NCBI GenBank assembly: GCA_943370145.1
Contig: CALRPY020000058.1
Location: 1 to 29,013, forward strand
Source: Ga0077536 sp943370145
GTDB taxonomy: Bacteria > Pseudomonadota > Gammaproteobacteria > Ga0077536
Direction: 5' to 3'
DNA: 29,013 nt
Position 1 is the stretch's first letter; every line of letters starts with the position of its first letter. Positions 15,337 through 26,208 of this stretch are shown here, piece after piece. The notes below the pieces were generated by a model. It was given only the letters and a program-made list of their open reading frames with translations. It was not told the origin of the DNA and ran no database searches. Made by a program: the position numbers and the translations under genes.

Positions 15337-16560
15337 TCAGCCGCGCCCGTCGCGCTTGGCGCCGACGCGCATGCGCAGCGCGTTGAGGCGGATGAAGCCT
15401 GCGGCGTCGGCCTGGTTGTAGCTGCCGGCGTCGTCCTCGAAGGTCGCGAGCGCGGAGTCGAACAGGCTGTCGCCTTCGGACTTGCGGCCGATGACGATCA
15501 CGTTGCCCTTGTAGAGCTTCACGCGCACCACGCCGTTCACGCGGGCCTGCGAGTCGTCGATCATCTTCTGCAGCATCAGGCGCTCGGGGCTCCACCAGTA
15601 GCCGTTGTAGATCAGCGACGCGTAGCGCGGCATCAGGTCGTCCTTGAGGTGCGCCACTTCGCGATCCAGCGTGATGGATTCGATCGCGCGATGCGCTTTC
15701 AGCAGGATGCTGCCGCCCGGCGTTTCATAGCAGCCGCGCGATTTCATGCCGACGTAGCGGTTCTCGACGAGATCGAGCCGCCCGATGCCGTTTGCGCCGC
15801 CGAGCTCGTTGAGCTTCGCGAGCAGGGCGGCGGGCGACATGCGCTTGCCGTCGATAGCAACCAGGTCGCCGCGCTCGAACTCGAGGTCGATGAGGGTTGC
15901 CTGGTCAGGCGCGGCTTCCGGTGACACGCTCCAGCGCCACATCGCATCCTCGGCCGGGGTCCACGGGTCCTCGAGCACCACGCCTTCGTAGGAGATGTGC
16001 AGCAGGTTCGCGTCCATCGAGTACGGCGACTTCGTGCCGGTCTGGTACTCGACCGGGATCTGGTGCTCGCGCGCGTACGCCATCAGGGTTTCACGCGAGG
16101 TCAGGTCCCATTCGCGCCACGGGGCGATGACCCGGATGTCCGGCTGCAGCGCGTAGGCGCCGAGTTCGAAGCGCACCTGGTCGTTGCCTTTGCCGGTCGC
16201 GCCGTGGGAAATCGCGTCGGCGCCGGTCATGCGCGCAATCTCGACGAGGCGCTTGGCGATCAGCGGGCGGGCGATCGAGGTGCCGAGCAGGTATTCGCCC
16301 TCGTAGATCGCATTCGCACGGAACATCGGGAACACGAAGTCACGGACGAACTCTTCGCGCAGGTCGTCGATGAAGATTTCCTTGACCCCCATCAGCTCGG
16401 CCTTGCGGCGGGCCGGCTCGAGTTCCTCGCCCTGGCCGACATCGGCGGTGAAGGTCACGATTTCGCAGTGGTAGGTCTCCTGCAGCCACTTCAGGATCAC
16501 CGAGGTATCGAGGCCGCCGGAATAGGCGAGCACGACTTTCTTGACGGGGGATTTGCTCAT
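15337..16560 (-). CDS. argG: Argininosuccinate synthase
   Basis: 407 residues. Joins citrulline and aspartate with ATP to argininosuccinate, the penultimate step of arginine synthesis. The N-terminal ATP pyrophosphatase loop is AYSGGLDTS (residues 12-20); ISHGATGKGNDQVRFE and YSMDANLLHISYEG are family signatures. The length fits the approximately 400-residue class rather than the longer E. coli form. The ATG at 16560 gives MSKSPVKKVVLAYSGG; the frame is open 53 codons further up but lacks homology there. Separate from the upstream hydrolase by 95 bases with its own candidate promoter. Converges on hvfC. Confidence 0.97.
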   Translation of the reverse strand: MSKSPVKKVVLAYSGGLDTSVILKWLQETYHCEIVTFTADVGQGEELEPARRKAELMGVKEIFIDDLREEFVRDFVFPMFRANAIYEGEYLLGTSIARPLIAKRLVEIARMTGADAISHGATGKGNDQVRFELGAYALQPDIRVIAPWREWDLTSRETLMAYAREHQIPVEYQTGTKSPYSMDANLLHISYEGVVLEDPWTPAEDAMWRWSVSPEAAPDQATLIDLEFERGDLVAIDGKRMSPAALLAKLNELGGANGIGRLDLVENRYVGMKSRGCYETPGGSILLKAHRAIESITLDREVAHLKDDLMPRYASLIYNGYWWSPERLMLQKMIDDSQARVNGVVRVKLYKGNVIVIGRKSEGDSLFDSALATFEDDAGSYNQADAAGFIRLNALRMRVGAKRDGRG

Positions 16561-16591
16561 GGTTTCTGCACCGGGAATGCGGGGAGGGCGC

Positions 16592-16620
16592 ATTTTGCCT
16601 ACCACAGGCGGGCGCGTCCA
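16592..16620 (-). promoter_or_regulatory. Candidate sigma-70 promoter of argG
   Basis: On the minus strand TGGACG (16615-16620) is followed after 17 bases by CAAAAT (16592-16597), four and four or so matches to the consensus hexamers. A transcript would begin about 25 bases before the argG ATG. I see no clear ArgR box. Confidence 0.4.
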
Positions 16621-16655
16621 CGTCCGGCGCGGGCGGGCCGTCGCCGGCGCGCCGC

Positions 16656-17435
16656 TCAGATCGCCAGCGAGTCCTCGAGCGCCAGCATGAATTCCTGCGG
16701 CGCTTCGGCGTGCGGCCAATGGCCGCCGCCGGCCACCGTGTGCAGGCAGACATGCGGGAAATGGGGCTGCATCGCGGCCAGCGTGGCGGCGGTGACCCGG
16801 TCGGAGCGTGCACCGCGAATGACGTGCACCGGGCCCGCATAGCGGGCGTCGGGCGGCACCGGCAGGCTGTCGATCAGTGCCGGCATCGCGGCGCGCAGGG
16901 CCGGCAGGTTGAAGCGCCAGCCGCCCGTCTCCGGACCCGGCACGAAGCTCTGCAGCAGGAAGAGCCGGATTTCGTCGTCGGGAATCGCCGCGCGGAGTTG
17001 CGCATCGGCGTCGAGCCGGCGGCGGACCTCGGCCAGCGGCAGCGCGAGCATCGCGTCGATCAGTGGCGTGTGCTGGTCCGGCGTCGCGATCGGTGCGATG
17101 TCGACGACCACCAGCCGCGTCACGCGCGCCGGCGCCGTCAGCGCCAGCGTCATCGCGGTCTTGCCGCCCATGCTGTGGCCCAGCAGGGTCGCCGCCGGGG
17201 CGCCTTCCCGATCCAGCAGCGCTGCGACGTCGGCCGCCATCGCCGTGTAGTCCATCGCGGCGGCGTGCGGCGAGCGGCCGTGGTTGCGCGCATCGACCAC
17301 CAGCACGCGATAGCGGTTCGACAACGCCCGGGCGACGCTCTGCCAGTTGCGCGCCCAGCCGAACAGGCCGTGCAGGATCACGAGCGGCGAACCCTCGCCA
17401 GCCGTGTCGCAGACGAGTTCGACCGGGCTGCTCAT
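16656..17435 (-). CDS. Alpha/beta-fold hydrolase, YbfF-like esterase
   Basis: 259 residues. Alpha/beta hydrolase of the YbfF/ABHD11 type, esterases with activity on short acyl esters and acyl-CoA in E. coli. Landmarks: LVILHGLFGWARNWQ (oxyanion HG), VVDARNHGRSPH, the nucleophile elbow GHSMGGKTAM (Ser), VVVDIAPI, and GGGHWPHAEAP carrying the catalytic histidine. The ATG at 17435 overlaps the stop of the Nudix gene (4-base overlap), so the two are coupled. The natural substrate cannot be read from sequence. Confidence 0.88.
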   Translation of the reverse strand: MSSPVELVCDTAGEGSPLVILHGLFGWARNWQSVARALSNRYRVLVVDARNHGRSPHAAAMDYTAMAADVAALLDREGAPAATLLGHSMGGKTAMTLALTAPARVTRLVVVDIAPIATPDQHTPLIDAMLALPLAEVRRRLDADAQLRAAIPDDEIRLFLLQSFVPGPETGGWRFNLPALRAAMPALIDSLPVPPDARYAGPVHVIRGARSDRVTAATLAAMQPHFPHVCLHTVAGGGHWPHAEAPQEFMLALEDSLAI

Positions 17436-17914
17436 GCGGTTCCTGCCTCGCGCAGCGGCAGGGGCAGGCGGTCGACGTTCAGCATCTCCAGCGGCCACAC
17501 GTCGAGCAGGCGGATGTCCTCGTCGATGCCGTTCATCACGTCCAGGCGCCGGTGCTCGCCGGGCGCCAGCCAAGCGTACTCGGTGTGCTCGTGATTCAGC
17601 TGCACGTCGCCCTGGTGCCAGCGGAAATGGAACAGGTTGATTTCGTAGATGCCGCCGTAGCTCGTGTCGCGGAAGGGCGCGAGGCGGGCGAGTTCGGTGA
17701 CCGAATGCCGTGGGCCGATTTCCTCCCCGAGTTCGCGTCGCGCGCAGTCCGCCGGCGTCTCGCCGGCCTCGATGTGTCCCGCGGGAAAGCCCCACAGCCC
17801 CGGGCCCAGCGGACGGTCGGGCGCGCGTTTGAGAAACAGCAGCCGGGACTGCGTGTCTTCCACGACGCAGATCGAGAAGCGCGCCTTCGGGGGCGCGGCG
17901 CGGGCCTCCGTCAT
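17432..17914 (-). CDS. Nudix hydrolase
   Basis: 160 residues. Nudix proteins hydrolyse nucleoside diphosphate derivatives or related substrates. A perfect Nudix box is present: GHIEAGETPADCARRELGEEIG, matching Gx5Ex7REUxEExGU, within a fold that starts FSICVVEDTQSRLLFLKRAP. The ATG at 17914 lies 7 bases after the aceF stop, so the gene is likely read through from aceF; the frame stays open 33 codons further up inside aceF but without family similarity. Substrate unknown. Confidence 0.9.
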   Translation of the reverse strand: MTEARAAPPKARFSICVVEDTQSRLLFLKRAPDRPLGPGLWGFPAGHIEAGETPADCARRELGEEIGPRHSVTELARLAPFRDTSYGGIYEINLFHFRWHQGDVQLNHEHTEYAWLAPGEHRRLDVMNGIDEDIRLLDVWPLEMLNVDRLPLPLREAGTA

Positions 17915-17921
17915 CGCCGGC

Positions 17922-19589
17922 CTACAGCAGCAGCTGACGGATGTCGCCGAGCACCTGCCCGACGTAGCGCGCGAACTCGGCCGCCGCGACGCCGTCGATG
18001 ACGCGGTGGTCATAGGACAGCGACAGCGGCAGCATCAGGCGCGGTTCGAAGGCGCCGTCGCGCCACACCGGCTTCATCGCGGCCGGCGAGATGCCGAGGA
18101 TGGCGACCTCGGGCGGGTTGATGATCGGCGTGAACGCGGTGCCGCCGACGCCGCCGAGGCTCGAAATCGTGAAGCAGCCGCCCTGCATGTCGGCCGGCGC
18201 GAGCTTGCCGTCGCGGGCCTTCAGTGCCATCTCGCGCACCTCGCCCGCGAGCTGGAACAGGCCCTTGCTGTCGGCGTCGCGCAGCACCGGCACGACGAGG
18301 CCGCGCGGCGTGTTGGCGGCGATGCCGATGTGGCAGTACTTCTTGTAGACAAGCGCGTCGCCGTCCGGTGTCAGCGATGCGTTGAAGTCGGGATATTTCG
18401 CGAGCGCGGCCGTGACCGCCTTCACGATGAAGGCGAGCAGGGTCAGCTTGACGCCCGCGGCGGTCGCGGCGTCGGCCTGCGCCTTGCGGAATGCCTCGAG
18501 CTCCGTGATGTCCGCTTCGTCGAACTGCGTGACGTGCGGAATGGTGACCCAGCTGCGATGCAGGTTCTGGCCCGTCGCGCGCCGGATTTTGGCCAGCGGC
18601 TGCGTTTCGGTCGGCCCGAAGCGGCTGAAATCCACGGTCGGCGCGGCCGGCAGCTGGAAGCCGCCGCCGCCCTGCCGGTTTTCCATCGTGCGCTTCACGT
18701 GGCCGACGACGTCCTCGCGTTGCACGCGTCCCTTGCGGCCGCTGCCCTTGACCTCGCGCAGATCGACGCCCAGTTCGCGCGCCAGCCGGCGCATCGCGGG
18801 GCTGGCGTAGACCTGGGCGCCGCCCGCAGCCGATTGCGCCGACGGTGCGGCCGTGACCGTGACCGCCGGGCTTGCGGGCGCAGCAGCCTGCGCCGCCGGG
18901 GGCGCCGCCGCCGGTATGGTCGCCTGCGTCGTTGCCGCTTCGCCCGCGTCCGGTCTGGCGCCGTCGGCCGGGGTGATTTCGACGATCGCCGTACCGGTCG
19001 AGACCTTGTCGCCGGTGTTCACGAGCACGCGCGACACCGTGCCGGCGAAGGGCGCCGGGATGTCCATCGTCGCCTTGTCGCTTTCCAGCGTGAGCAGCGG
19101 TGATTCGGCGCTGACGACGTCGCCCGGCCTGACGAGGATTTCGATGACATCGACCTCGGGGAAGTCGCCGAGATCGGGCACCCGCACTTCGCGCGTCACG
19201 GCGCCCGTCGCGATGGTCGCGGGCGCCGGCGGCGCGGCCGCGGCGGTCGATGCCGGTGTGGCCTGTGCCGGTGTGGCCTGTGCCGGTGTGGCCTGTGCCG
19301 GTGTGGCCTGTGCCGGCGCAACGGCCGGGGCGGGGGTCGACGCTATGCCCGCGTCCTCGAAGGCGAGTGTCAGGATGCGCGCGCCTTCGGCGACCTTGTC
19401 ACCGAGCTTCACGCCGATCGACGTCACCTTGCCGCCGCGCGGTGACGGAATGTCCATCGTCGCCTTGTCGCTCTCGAGGGTGATGAGTGAGTCTTCGGCA
19501 TTCACCACGTCGCCGGGCTTGACCAGGATGTCGATGACGTCGACCGCGTCGAAATCGCCGATGTCCGGCACCAGGACTTCAATTTCCAT
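17922..19589 (-). CDS. aceF: Pyruvate dehydrogenase E2, dihydrolipoamide acetyltransferase
   Basis: 555 residues. Core of the pyruvate dehydrogenase complex; transfers acetyl from lipoyl to CoA. Domains: lipoyl 1 (residues 1-80, lipoyl-lysine Lys42 in ESDKATMD), a linker, lipoyl 2 (again ESDKATMDIP), a second Ala/Pro linker, the peripheral subunit-binding domain (ASPAMRRLARELGVDL...GRKGRVQREDV), and the catalytic domain ending SYDHRVIDG with His528 and Asp532. Two lipoyl domains against three in E. coli. The first linker has AQATP four times, encoded by perfect 15-base repeats. The ATG at 19589 gives MEIEVLVPDIGDF; no upstream homology. It follows aceE by 129 bases. No lpd follows, so E3 is encoded elsewhere. 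Confidence 0.96.
   Translation of the reverse strand: MEIEVLVPDIGDFDAVDVIDILVKPGDVVNAEDSLITLESDKATMDIPSPRGGKVTSIGVKLGDKVAEGARILTLAFEDAGIASTPAPAVAPAQATPAQATPAQATPAQATPASTAAAAPPAPATIATGAVTREVRVPDLGDFPEVDVIEILVRPGDVVSAESPLLTLESDKATMDIPAPFAGTVSRVLVNTGDKVSTGTAIVEITPADGARPDAGEAATTQATIPAAAPPAAQAAAPASPAVTVTAAPSAQSAAGGAQVYASPAMRRLARELGVDLREVKGSGRKGRVQREDVVGHVKRTMENRQGGGGFQLPAAPTVDFSRFGPTETQPLAKIRRATGQNLHRSWVTIPHVTQFDEADITELEAFRKAQADAATAAGVKLTLLAFIVKAVTAALAKYPDFNASLTPDGDALVYKKYCHIGIAANTPRGLVVPVLRDADSKGLFQLAGEVREMALKARDGKLAPADMQGGCFTISSLGGVGGTAFTPIINPPEVAILGISPAAMKPVWRDGAFEPRLMLPLSLSYDHRVIDGVAAAEFARYVGQVLGDIRQLLL
19251..19310. repeat. Four perfect 15-base tandem repeats inside aceF
   Basis: Unit TGCCGGTGTGGCCTG on the plus strand, four exact copies plus a degenerate fifth, coding on the minus strand for AQATP repeats in the flexible linker between the two lipoyl domains. 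The perfect nucleotide identity, including third positions, points to recent slippage, so repeat number probably varies between strains without breaking the frame. Confidence 0.95.
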
Positions 19590-19718
19590 GCTCGTCTCGC
19601 TTTCTGCGATCGCTATTGCTGCGCTGTCCGCAGGCCCTGCCACCGGCCGGAGTATACGGGCCGGCTGCGGGCATTGATGGTCTTATGTGTCGATGGGCGG
19701 CCTGTGTCCGGCATGTGC

Positions 19719-22373
<2,655 letters not shown>

Positions 22374-22452
22374 AAGCGCACAACTCTCCAGGTAAAAGGC
22401 CCGTTCGATGGCCGGGCTGCCGCGCCACGCCAGCGCAGATCCGATGCGGCCT

Positions 22453-22479
22453 AGTGTACCGTAGTCGTCCAACTACACT
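22453..22479. promoter_or_regulatory. Inverted repeat in the aceE/aminopeptidase divergent gap
   Basis: AGTGTA (22453-22458) and TACACT (22474-22479) flank an inner pair GTAGT / ACTAC. It is 80-106 bases upstream of aceE and 150 upstream of the aminopeptidase gene. It could be an operator for either, though it does not match the classical PdhR box (ATTGGTnnnACCAAT). No convincing -35/-10 pair was found in the 255-base gap. Confidence 0.25.
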
Positions 22480-22628
22480 GGTGTCGGCGGCGCTACGTTC
22501 GAGCCGGCTTTCCCGCGCGGGCAGTCTCCTGCAATCGGTACGTCGGGACCCGGACTTTAGCGCAGGCCGCGGCATCGACTCCGACCGCGCCGCCGCGCGC
22601 GGGCTTCCATCTGCGACGGACGCCACCC

Positions 22629-24116
22629 ATGCTCGAGATCGAACTGCAGGCAAGCGAAAATCCGATCACCCAGGCCCAGGTCGATGCGGCGGTGGCGTGG
22701 ATCGTCGCCACGCCGGAGCAACCCCGCTGGCGCGACGTGCCGCACGGCGCGACCCTTGGAGCACGCCATGCCCGGCTGGCCTCGGCGGCGCCCAACGAGG
22801 CCTGGGCGACGGACTTGCCGAACCGCCGCTCGACCCGCGCGGTGCACATTGCCCTGTCGGAACACCTGACGCCCTTCGAACTGCTGGGCGCCGCGCGCCG
22901 CGCGGTCGAGCTTGCGCTGGAGAACAACCCCGGGGAACTCGTCTTCAGCATCAACGGCTGCGGCAAGCAGCTTGCGGCCGCCACCTGCGAGGCCGTCGCG
23001 AGCGCAGCGCTGGCGCGCAGCGTCGCGCTGCCGGTTGCGAAGCGCACGCCACCACCTCCGTCGAAGCTCGCCCGCATCCGCCTCTACGGCCGCGGCGCGC
23101 GCATCGATGCCCGGCGCGTGCTGGCCGAGGCCGAGGGCAACGGCCTCGCGCGCCAGCTTGCGGCGTTGCCACCGAACGAACTGACCCCCGGCCGTTACCG
23201 CGAGCGCGTCGCAGGCATTGCCGCCGCGCACGGCCTGCGCTTCGATTTCCACGATCTCGCCGCCTTGCGCCGCCGCGGCGCCGGGGCCTTCCTCGCGGTG
23301 GTCCAGGGCAGCACCGGCGGCGACGCGGGCATTGCCCACGTGAGCTACCGTCCGCGCGGCGCCCGCCGCGAAACGCCGCGGGTCGCGCTGGTCGGCAAGG
23401 GGCTCTGCTACGACACCGGCGGGGTCAACCTGAAGCCGGCGCGCGCGATGTTCGGCATGCACCAGGACATGACGGGCAGTTCCGTCGCGCTGGGCACGCT
23501 GCTCGCGCTGCAGGCGCTCGAAGTGCCGTTCGCCGTCGACGCGTGGCTCGCCCTCGCCGCGAACCACATCGGGCCCGACGCCTACCAGCCGAACGACATC
23601 GTGAAAGCCGCGGACGGCACCAGCATCGAGGTCGTGCATACCGATGCCGAGGGACGCATGGTGCTGGCCGACACGCTGCTGCTCGCGACCGCGGGCAAGC
23701 CGGCGCTGACGATCGACTATGCGACGCTGACCGGCGCCTGCATCCACGCGCTGGGCAAGGGGTACAGCGGGATCTTCACCAACCGGCCGGCCTTGCTGCC
23801 GCTGCTGACGGCGACGGGCCAGGCCAGTGGCGAGCGCGTCTGGCCCTTCCCCTTCGATGCCGATTTCGACAAGGCGCTGGACAGTCCGGTCGCCGACATC
23901 AAGCAGTGCGCGGCGGACGGCGAGGCCGATCACATCCTCGCCGCGCGCTTCCTGTCGCGCTTCGTGCAGAACGGCACGCCGTGGATTCATCTGGACCTCG
24001 CGAGCGCGAACCGCAAGGGTGGCCTCGCCCACATCGCGAGCGACGAGACGGGCTTCGGCGTGCGCTACACTTGCCGGCTGCTGCTCGAGCAGGACGTGCT
24101 GGCGCGGCTCGACTGA
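22629..24116 (+). CDS. M17 family leucyl aminopeptidase
   Basis: 495 residues. Cytosolic zinc/manganese aminopeptidase that removes N-terminal residues from peptides. The metal- and substrate-binding signatures of the C-terminal domain are visible: VGKGLCYDTGGVNLKP (Lys and Asp ligands), MHQDMTGS (Asp ligand) and HTDAEGRM, the M17 signature (canonically NTDAEGRL; Asp and Glu ligands and the catalytic Arg retained). The N-terminal half is a poorly conserved leucyl-aminopeptidase domain. It differs from PepA in residues around the signatures, so substrate preference may differ. ATG at 22629; the leader shows no strong Shine-Dalgarno. Stands alone, divergent from aceE and converging on the lipoprotein gene with 25 bases between. 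Confidence 0.92.
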   Translation: MLEIELQASENPITQAQVDAAVAWIVATPEQPRWRDVPHGATLGARHARLASAAPNEAWATDLPNRRSTRAVHIALSEHLTPFELLGAARRAVELALENNPGELVFSINGCGKQLAAATCEAVASAALARSVALPVAKRTPPPPSKLARIRLYGRGARIDARRVLAEAEGNGLARQLAALPPNELTPGRYRERVAGIAAAHGLRFDFHDLAALRRRGAGAFLAVVQGSTGGDAGIAHVSYRPRGARRETPRVALVGKGLCYDTGGVNLKPARAMFGMHQDMTGSSVALGTLLALQALEVPFAVDAWLALAANHIGPDAYQPNDIVKAADGTSIEVVHTDAEGRMVLADTLLLATAGKPALTIDYATLTGACIHALGKGYSGIFTNRPALLPLLTATGQASGERVWPFPFDADFDKALDSPVADIKQCAADGEADHILAARFLSRFVQNGTPWIHLDLASANRKGGLAHIASDETGFGVRYTCRLLLEQDVLARLD

Positions 24117-24141
24117 GTGCTCGCGGGCCGCGTGCCCCGGC

Positions 24142-24732
24142 TCAGTCGGCGGTGGCGGGCGCCGCCGCCGGTGTCGCGGGTGCGGACTGCGCCAGACAGG
24201 GCTCCACGCGCGCGCACTTCGAGCCGCTCTCGTAGATGAATCGCACGAAGTCGCCACCGGCCATGAAGCGGTCGGCGAGGCCGCCGGCCTGCGGTCCGCG
24301 GTCGATCTCGCGCAGGTAGCACTCGAGTCCTTCCTGCGGCCCGCTGCAGACGAATTCGAGCGGCCGTGCCTGGCCGGCGTTCGTCAGCAGCAGGTAGCCG
24401 CCGTCGATGCGCTGCCAGCTCTTCGCAAAGCGCATGTCCGCGCAGTCGCAGGCGAGGTAACGGTCGGCGAACTCGATCATCTTGCCGACCGTCATGCCCG
24501 GCATCGCGTCGTCGGCGCGGCGCGCGTTGACGAGCCGCGCGGTCAGCAGTTCGCGCGGCGTCAGTGAAGGGTCGACCACCGGTTGCGGCGCGGGCGCCAC
24601 CGGCTCGGGCTCGTCGCGACTGAGGAAGTCCGGCAAGTCGGGCTTCAGATCGGGCGCCTTGCAGCCCGCCGCCGCCACGCACAGTGCGATCACGGCGAGC
24701 GCGCGCCAACTTGAAATGAATCCTGGGTTCAT
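24142..24732 (-). CDS. Predicted lipoprotein of unknown function
   Basis: 196 residues. The N-terminus has a signal peptide ending in a lipobox (VAAAGC, Cys24); Lys at +2 favours sorting to the outer membrane. A proline-rich spacer (DEPEPVAPAPQP) and a soluble domain with four cysteines (CDC..., VCSG, LECYL) follow, then an Ala/Thr-rich tail. An AAAGGA lies 9 bases before the ATG at 24732. I do not recognise the domain. It is the last gene of the minus-strand cluster, 45 bases after the HAD hydrolase. Confidence 0.8.
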   Translation of the reverse strand: MNPGFISSWRALAVIALCVAAAGCKAPDLKPDLPDFLSRDEPEPVAPAPQPVVDPSLTPRELLTARLVNARRADDAMPGMTVGKMIEFADRYLACDCADMRFAKSWQRIDGGYLLLTNAGQARPLEFVCSGPQEGLECYLREIDRGPQAGGLADRFMAGGDFVRFIYESGSKCARVEPCLAQSAPATPAAAPATAD

Positions 24733-24777
24733 GGTCTTCGGTCCTTTGCAGTGTTCGACGGCGGCGCGGGCCGCGCG

Positions 24778-25701
24778 TCAACGGTTCGTGAGTTCGCGCT
24801 GGAACGCGTGCTTTTCGCGCTCGAACAGGACGCGCGCGATGATGATGTCGAGAATGGTGCGCACCCGCTTCTCGAGCGGTTTGCCCGCCCGGTAATCGGC
24901 GGCTGCAAAGTAGTCGATGCGGTTGGCGAGCGCCAGCGAGCGGCAGGTCTCGACCGACCGGCCATCGCGCGGATTGTGCACGGCGACCGCGAAGCCGCCG
25001 TTGTTCTTGGTGACCGTCATGCAGGGCACGTCGGTCAGTCCGTCGCCGATATAGAGCATGTGGCCGAAGGGGATCGGCCGCTCGGCCTCGGGCATGTATT
25101 CGTTGATCGACTCCTGGGCTTCCTCGCGCCCCTTGTTGATGCGGAACAGGTACTGCGTCTTGCTGGTGTCGTTGATCACCACCGTCGGGAAGCACGCGAC
25201 CTCGTGGTGATTGAAGTAGTACTGCGACGCGTAGATGCGCTCGAAATGCCGCTTGATGCTGATGCCCTCGAGGATCTCGGACAGGCCCGCCGAGATGATG
25301 TAGTGGCGGGTGCGGACGGCGCCGCCGGACGCCTTGCTGACGTAGCGGTTGACACGTTCGAACCAGGACTCGACCCCGGGGTAGTAGCGGATGCCGCGCG
25401 CCTGGCGCCGCAGCGCCGCCCGGCTCACGTGCGCCTTGTTGGCCTCGATCTTCTCGATCAGCAGGCGCATGTAGGTGAGGATGCCGTCACCACCCGTGCG
25501 TCGCGTCTCGGCGTTGACCTCGGCCCAGAAGTCCGCGGCCGCGATGCCGAGCTGCGGCAGCACGGTGTACTCCTGCATCGGCTGCGGCGTCAGCGTGCCG
25601 TCGAAGTCGTAGATCAGCGCGAGCGTGTCGCGCGTGAACGGTGTGGCCGGCTGGCGCCGGGCGCGGGCCGCGCGCGGGGGGCGTGACGCGGACGTCGCCA
25701 C
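24778..25701 (-). CDS. HAD-superfamily hydrolase, phosphoserine-phosphatase-like
   Basis: 307 residues. HAD motifs: DFDGTLTP (nucleophile and acid Asp), ISAGLSEILEG with motif II Ser, a lysine in the NKGREEAQ region, and motif IV GDGLTDVPCM. The cap region with NKAHVSRAALRRQARGIRYYPGV is helical. The motif order suggests a small-molecule phosphatase, but the substrate is unknown. No internal methionine precedes the catalytic motif, so a GTG start at 25701 is taken; this is 3 bases after the stop of the preceding exported protein, giving tight coupling. Confidence 0.82.
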   Translation of the reverse strand: MATSASRPPRAARARRQPATPFTRDTLALIYDFDGTLTPQPMQEYTVLPQLGIAAADFWAEVNAETRRTGGDGILTYMRLLIEKIEANKAHVSRAALRRQARGIRYYPGVESWFERVNRYVSKASGGAVRTRHYIISAGLSEILEGISIKRHFERIYASQYYFNHHEVACFPTVVINDTSKTQYLFRINKGREEAQESINEYMPEAERPIPFGHMLYIGDGLTDVPCMTVTKNNGGFAVAVHNPRDGRSVETCRSLALANRIDYFAAADYRAGKPLEKRVRTILDIIIARVLFEREKHAFQRELTNR

Positions 25702-25704
25702 GGG

Positions 25705-26208
25705 TCAGGGCTTGCCCTGCGCGAGGTCGGCAACCGCCTCGGCGAGGCGGCCTTGCGTGCGCGCCACGAGCATGTCGTCCAGGCGCTTGATGGTCAGCGC
25801 CTCGTCGCGGGCCTTCAGCACCGTGTAGGCGTCCAGCACTGCGCTGATGGCAGCCTGCGGGTCGTCGCCCTGCTTGCGCGTGACGAGCTGCGATTCGAGG
25901 TTGCCGCCCATGTACGCGGCATAGAGCACCGCCTGCGCTTCGCGCGGATAGTCGTTGTACATCCAGAACACGAGATTGCTGTTGAGCACCGTGTGCACCG
26001 CGCCGCCCTGCATGTACTGCAGGAACACGGTCGCGTCGTCGAGTCGCTCGGTGGGGGCCGCCTTGAAACGCTGCCACGCGGCGAGCGCTTCCGCCTGGCT
26101 GACCGTGGGAACGGCGGGCGCCGCAGGGCCGTCTGCGGCGAGCGACGGCAGCGCGGCCGGCAGTGCCAGCAGGACGATGAGGAATGCGCGGCGTAAAGAA
26201 GGCTTCAT
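25705..26208 (-). CDS. Exported hypothetical protein
   Basis: 167 residues. Begins MKPSLRRAFLIVLLALPAALPSLAADG, a clear Sec signal peptide, followed by a helical, charged region (FLQYMQGGAVHTVLNSNLV; ALYAAYMGGNLES) with no recognised domain. The ATG at 26208 overlaps the stop of the HAD gene by 4 bases; the frame is open much further up but that lies within the HAD gene. Not recognised. Confidence 0.8.
   Translation of the reverse strand: MKPSLRRAFLIVLLALPAALPSLAADGPAAPAVPTVSQAEALAAWQRFKAAPTERLDDATVFLQYMQGGAVHTVLNSNLVFWMYNDYPREAQAVLYAAYMGGNLESQLVTRKQGDDPQAAISAVLDAYTVLKARDEALTIKRLDDMLVARTQGRLAEAVADLAQGKP

Noticed and set aside
16561..16655. ArgR box search upstream of argG
   Set aside because: No convincing palindromic AT-rich site was found in this short GC-rich gap.
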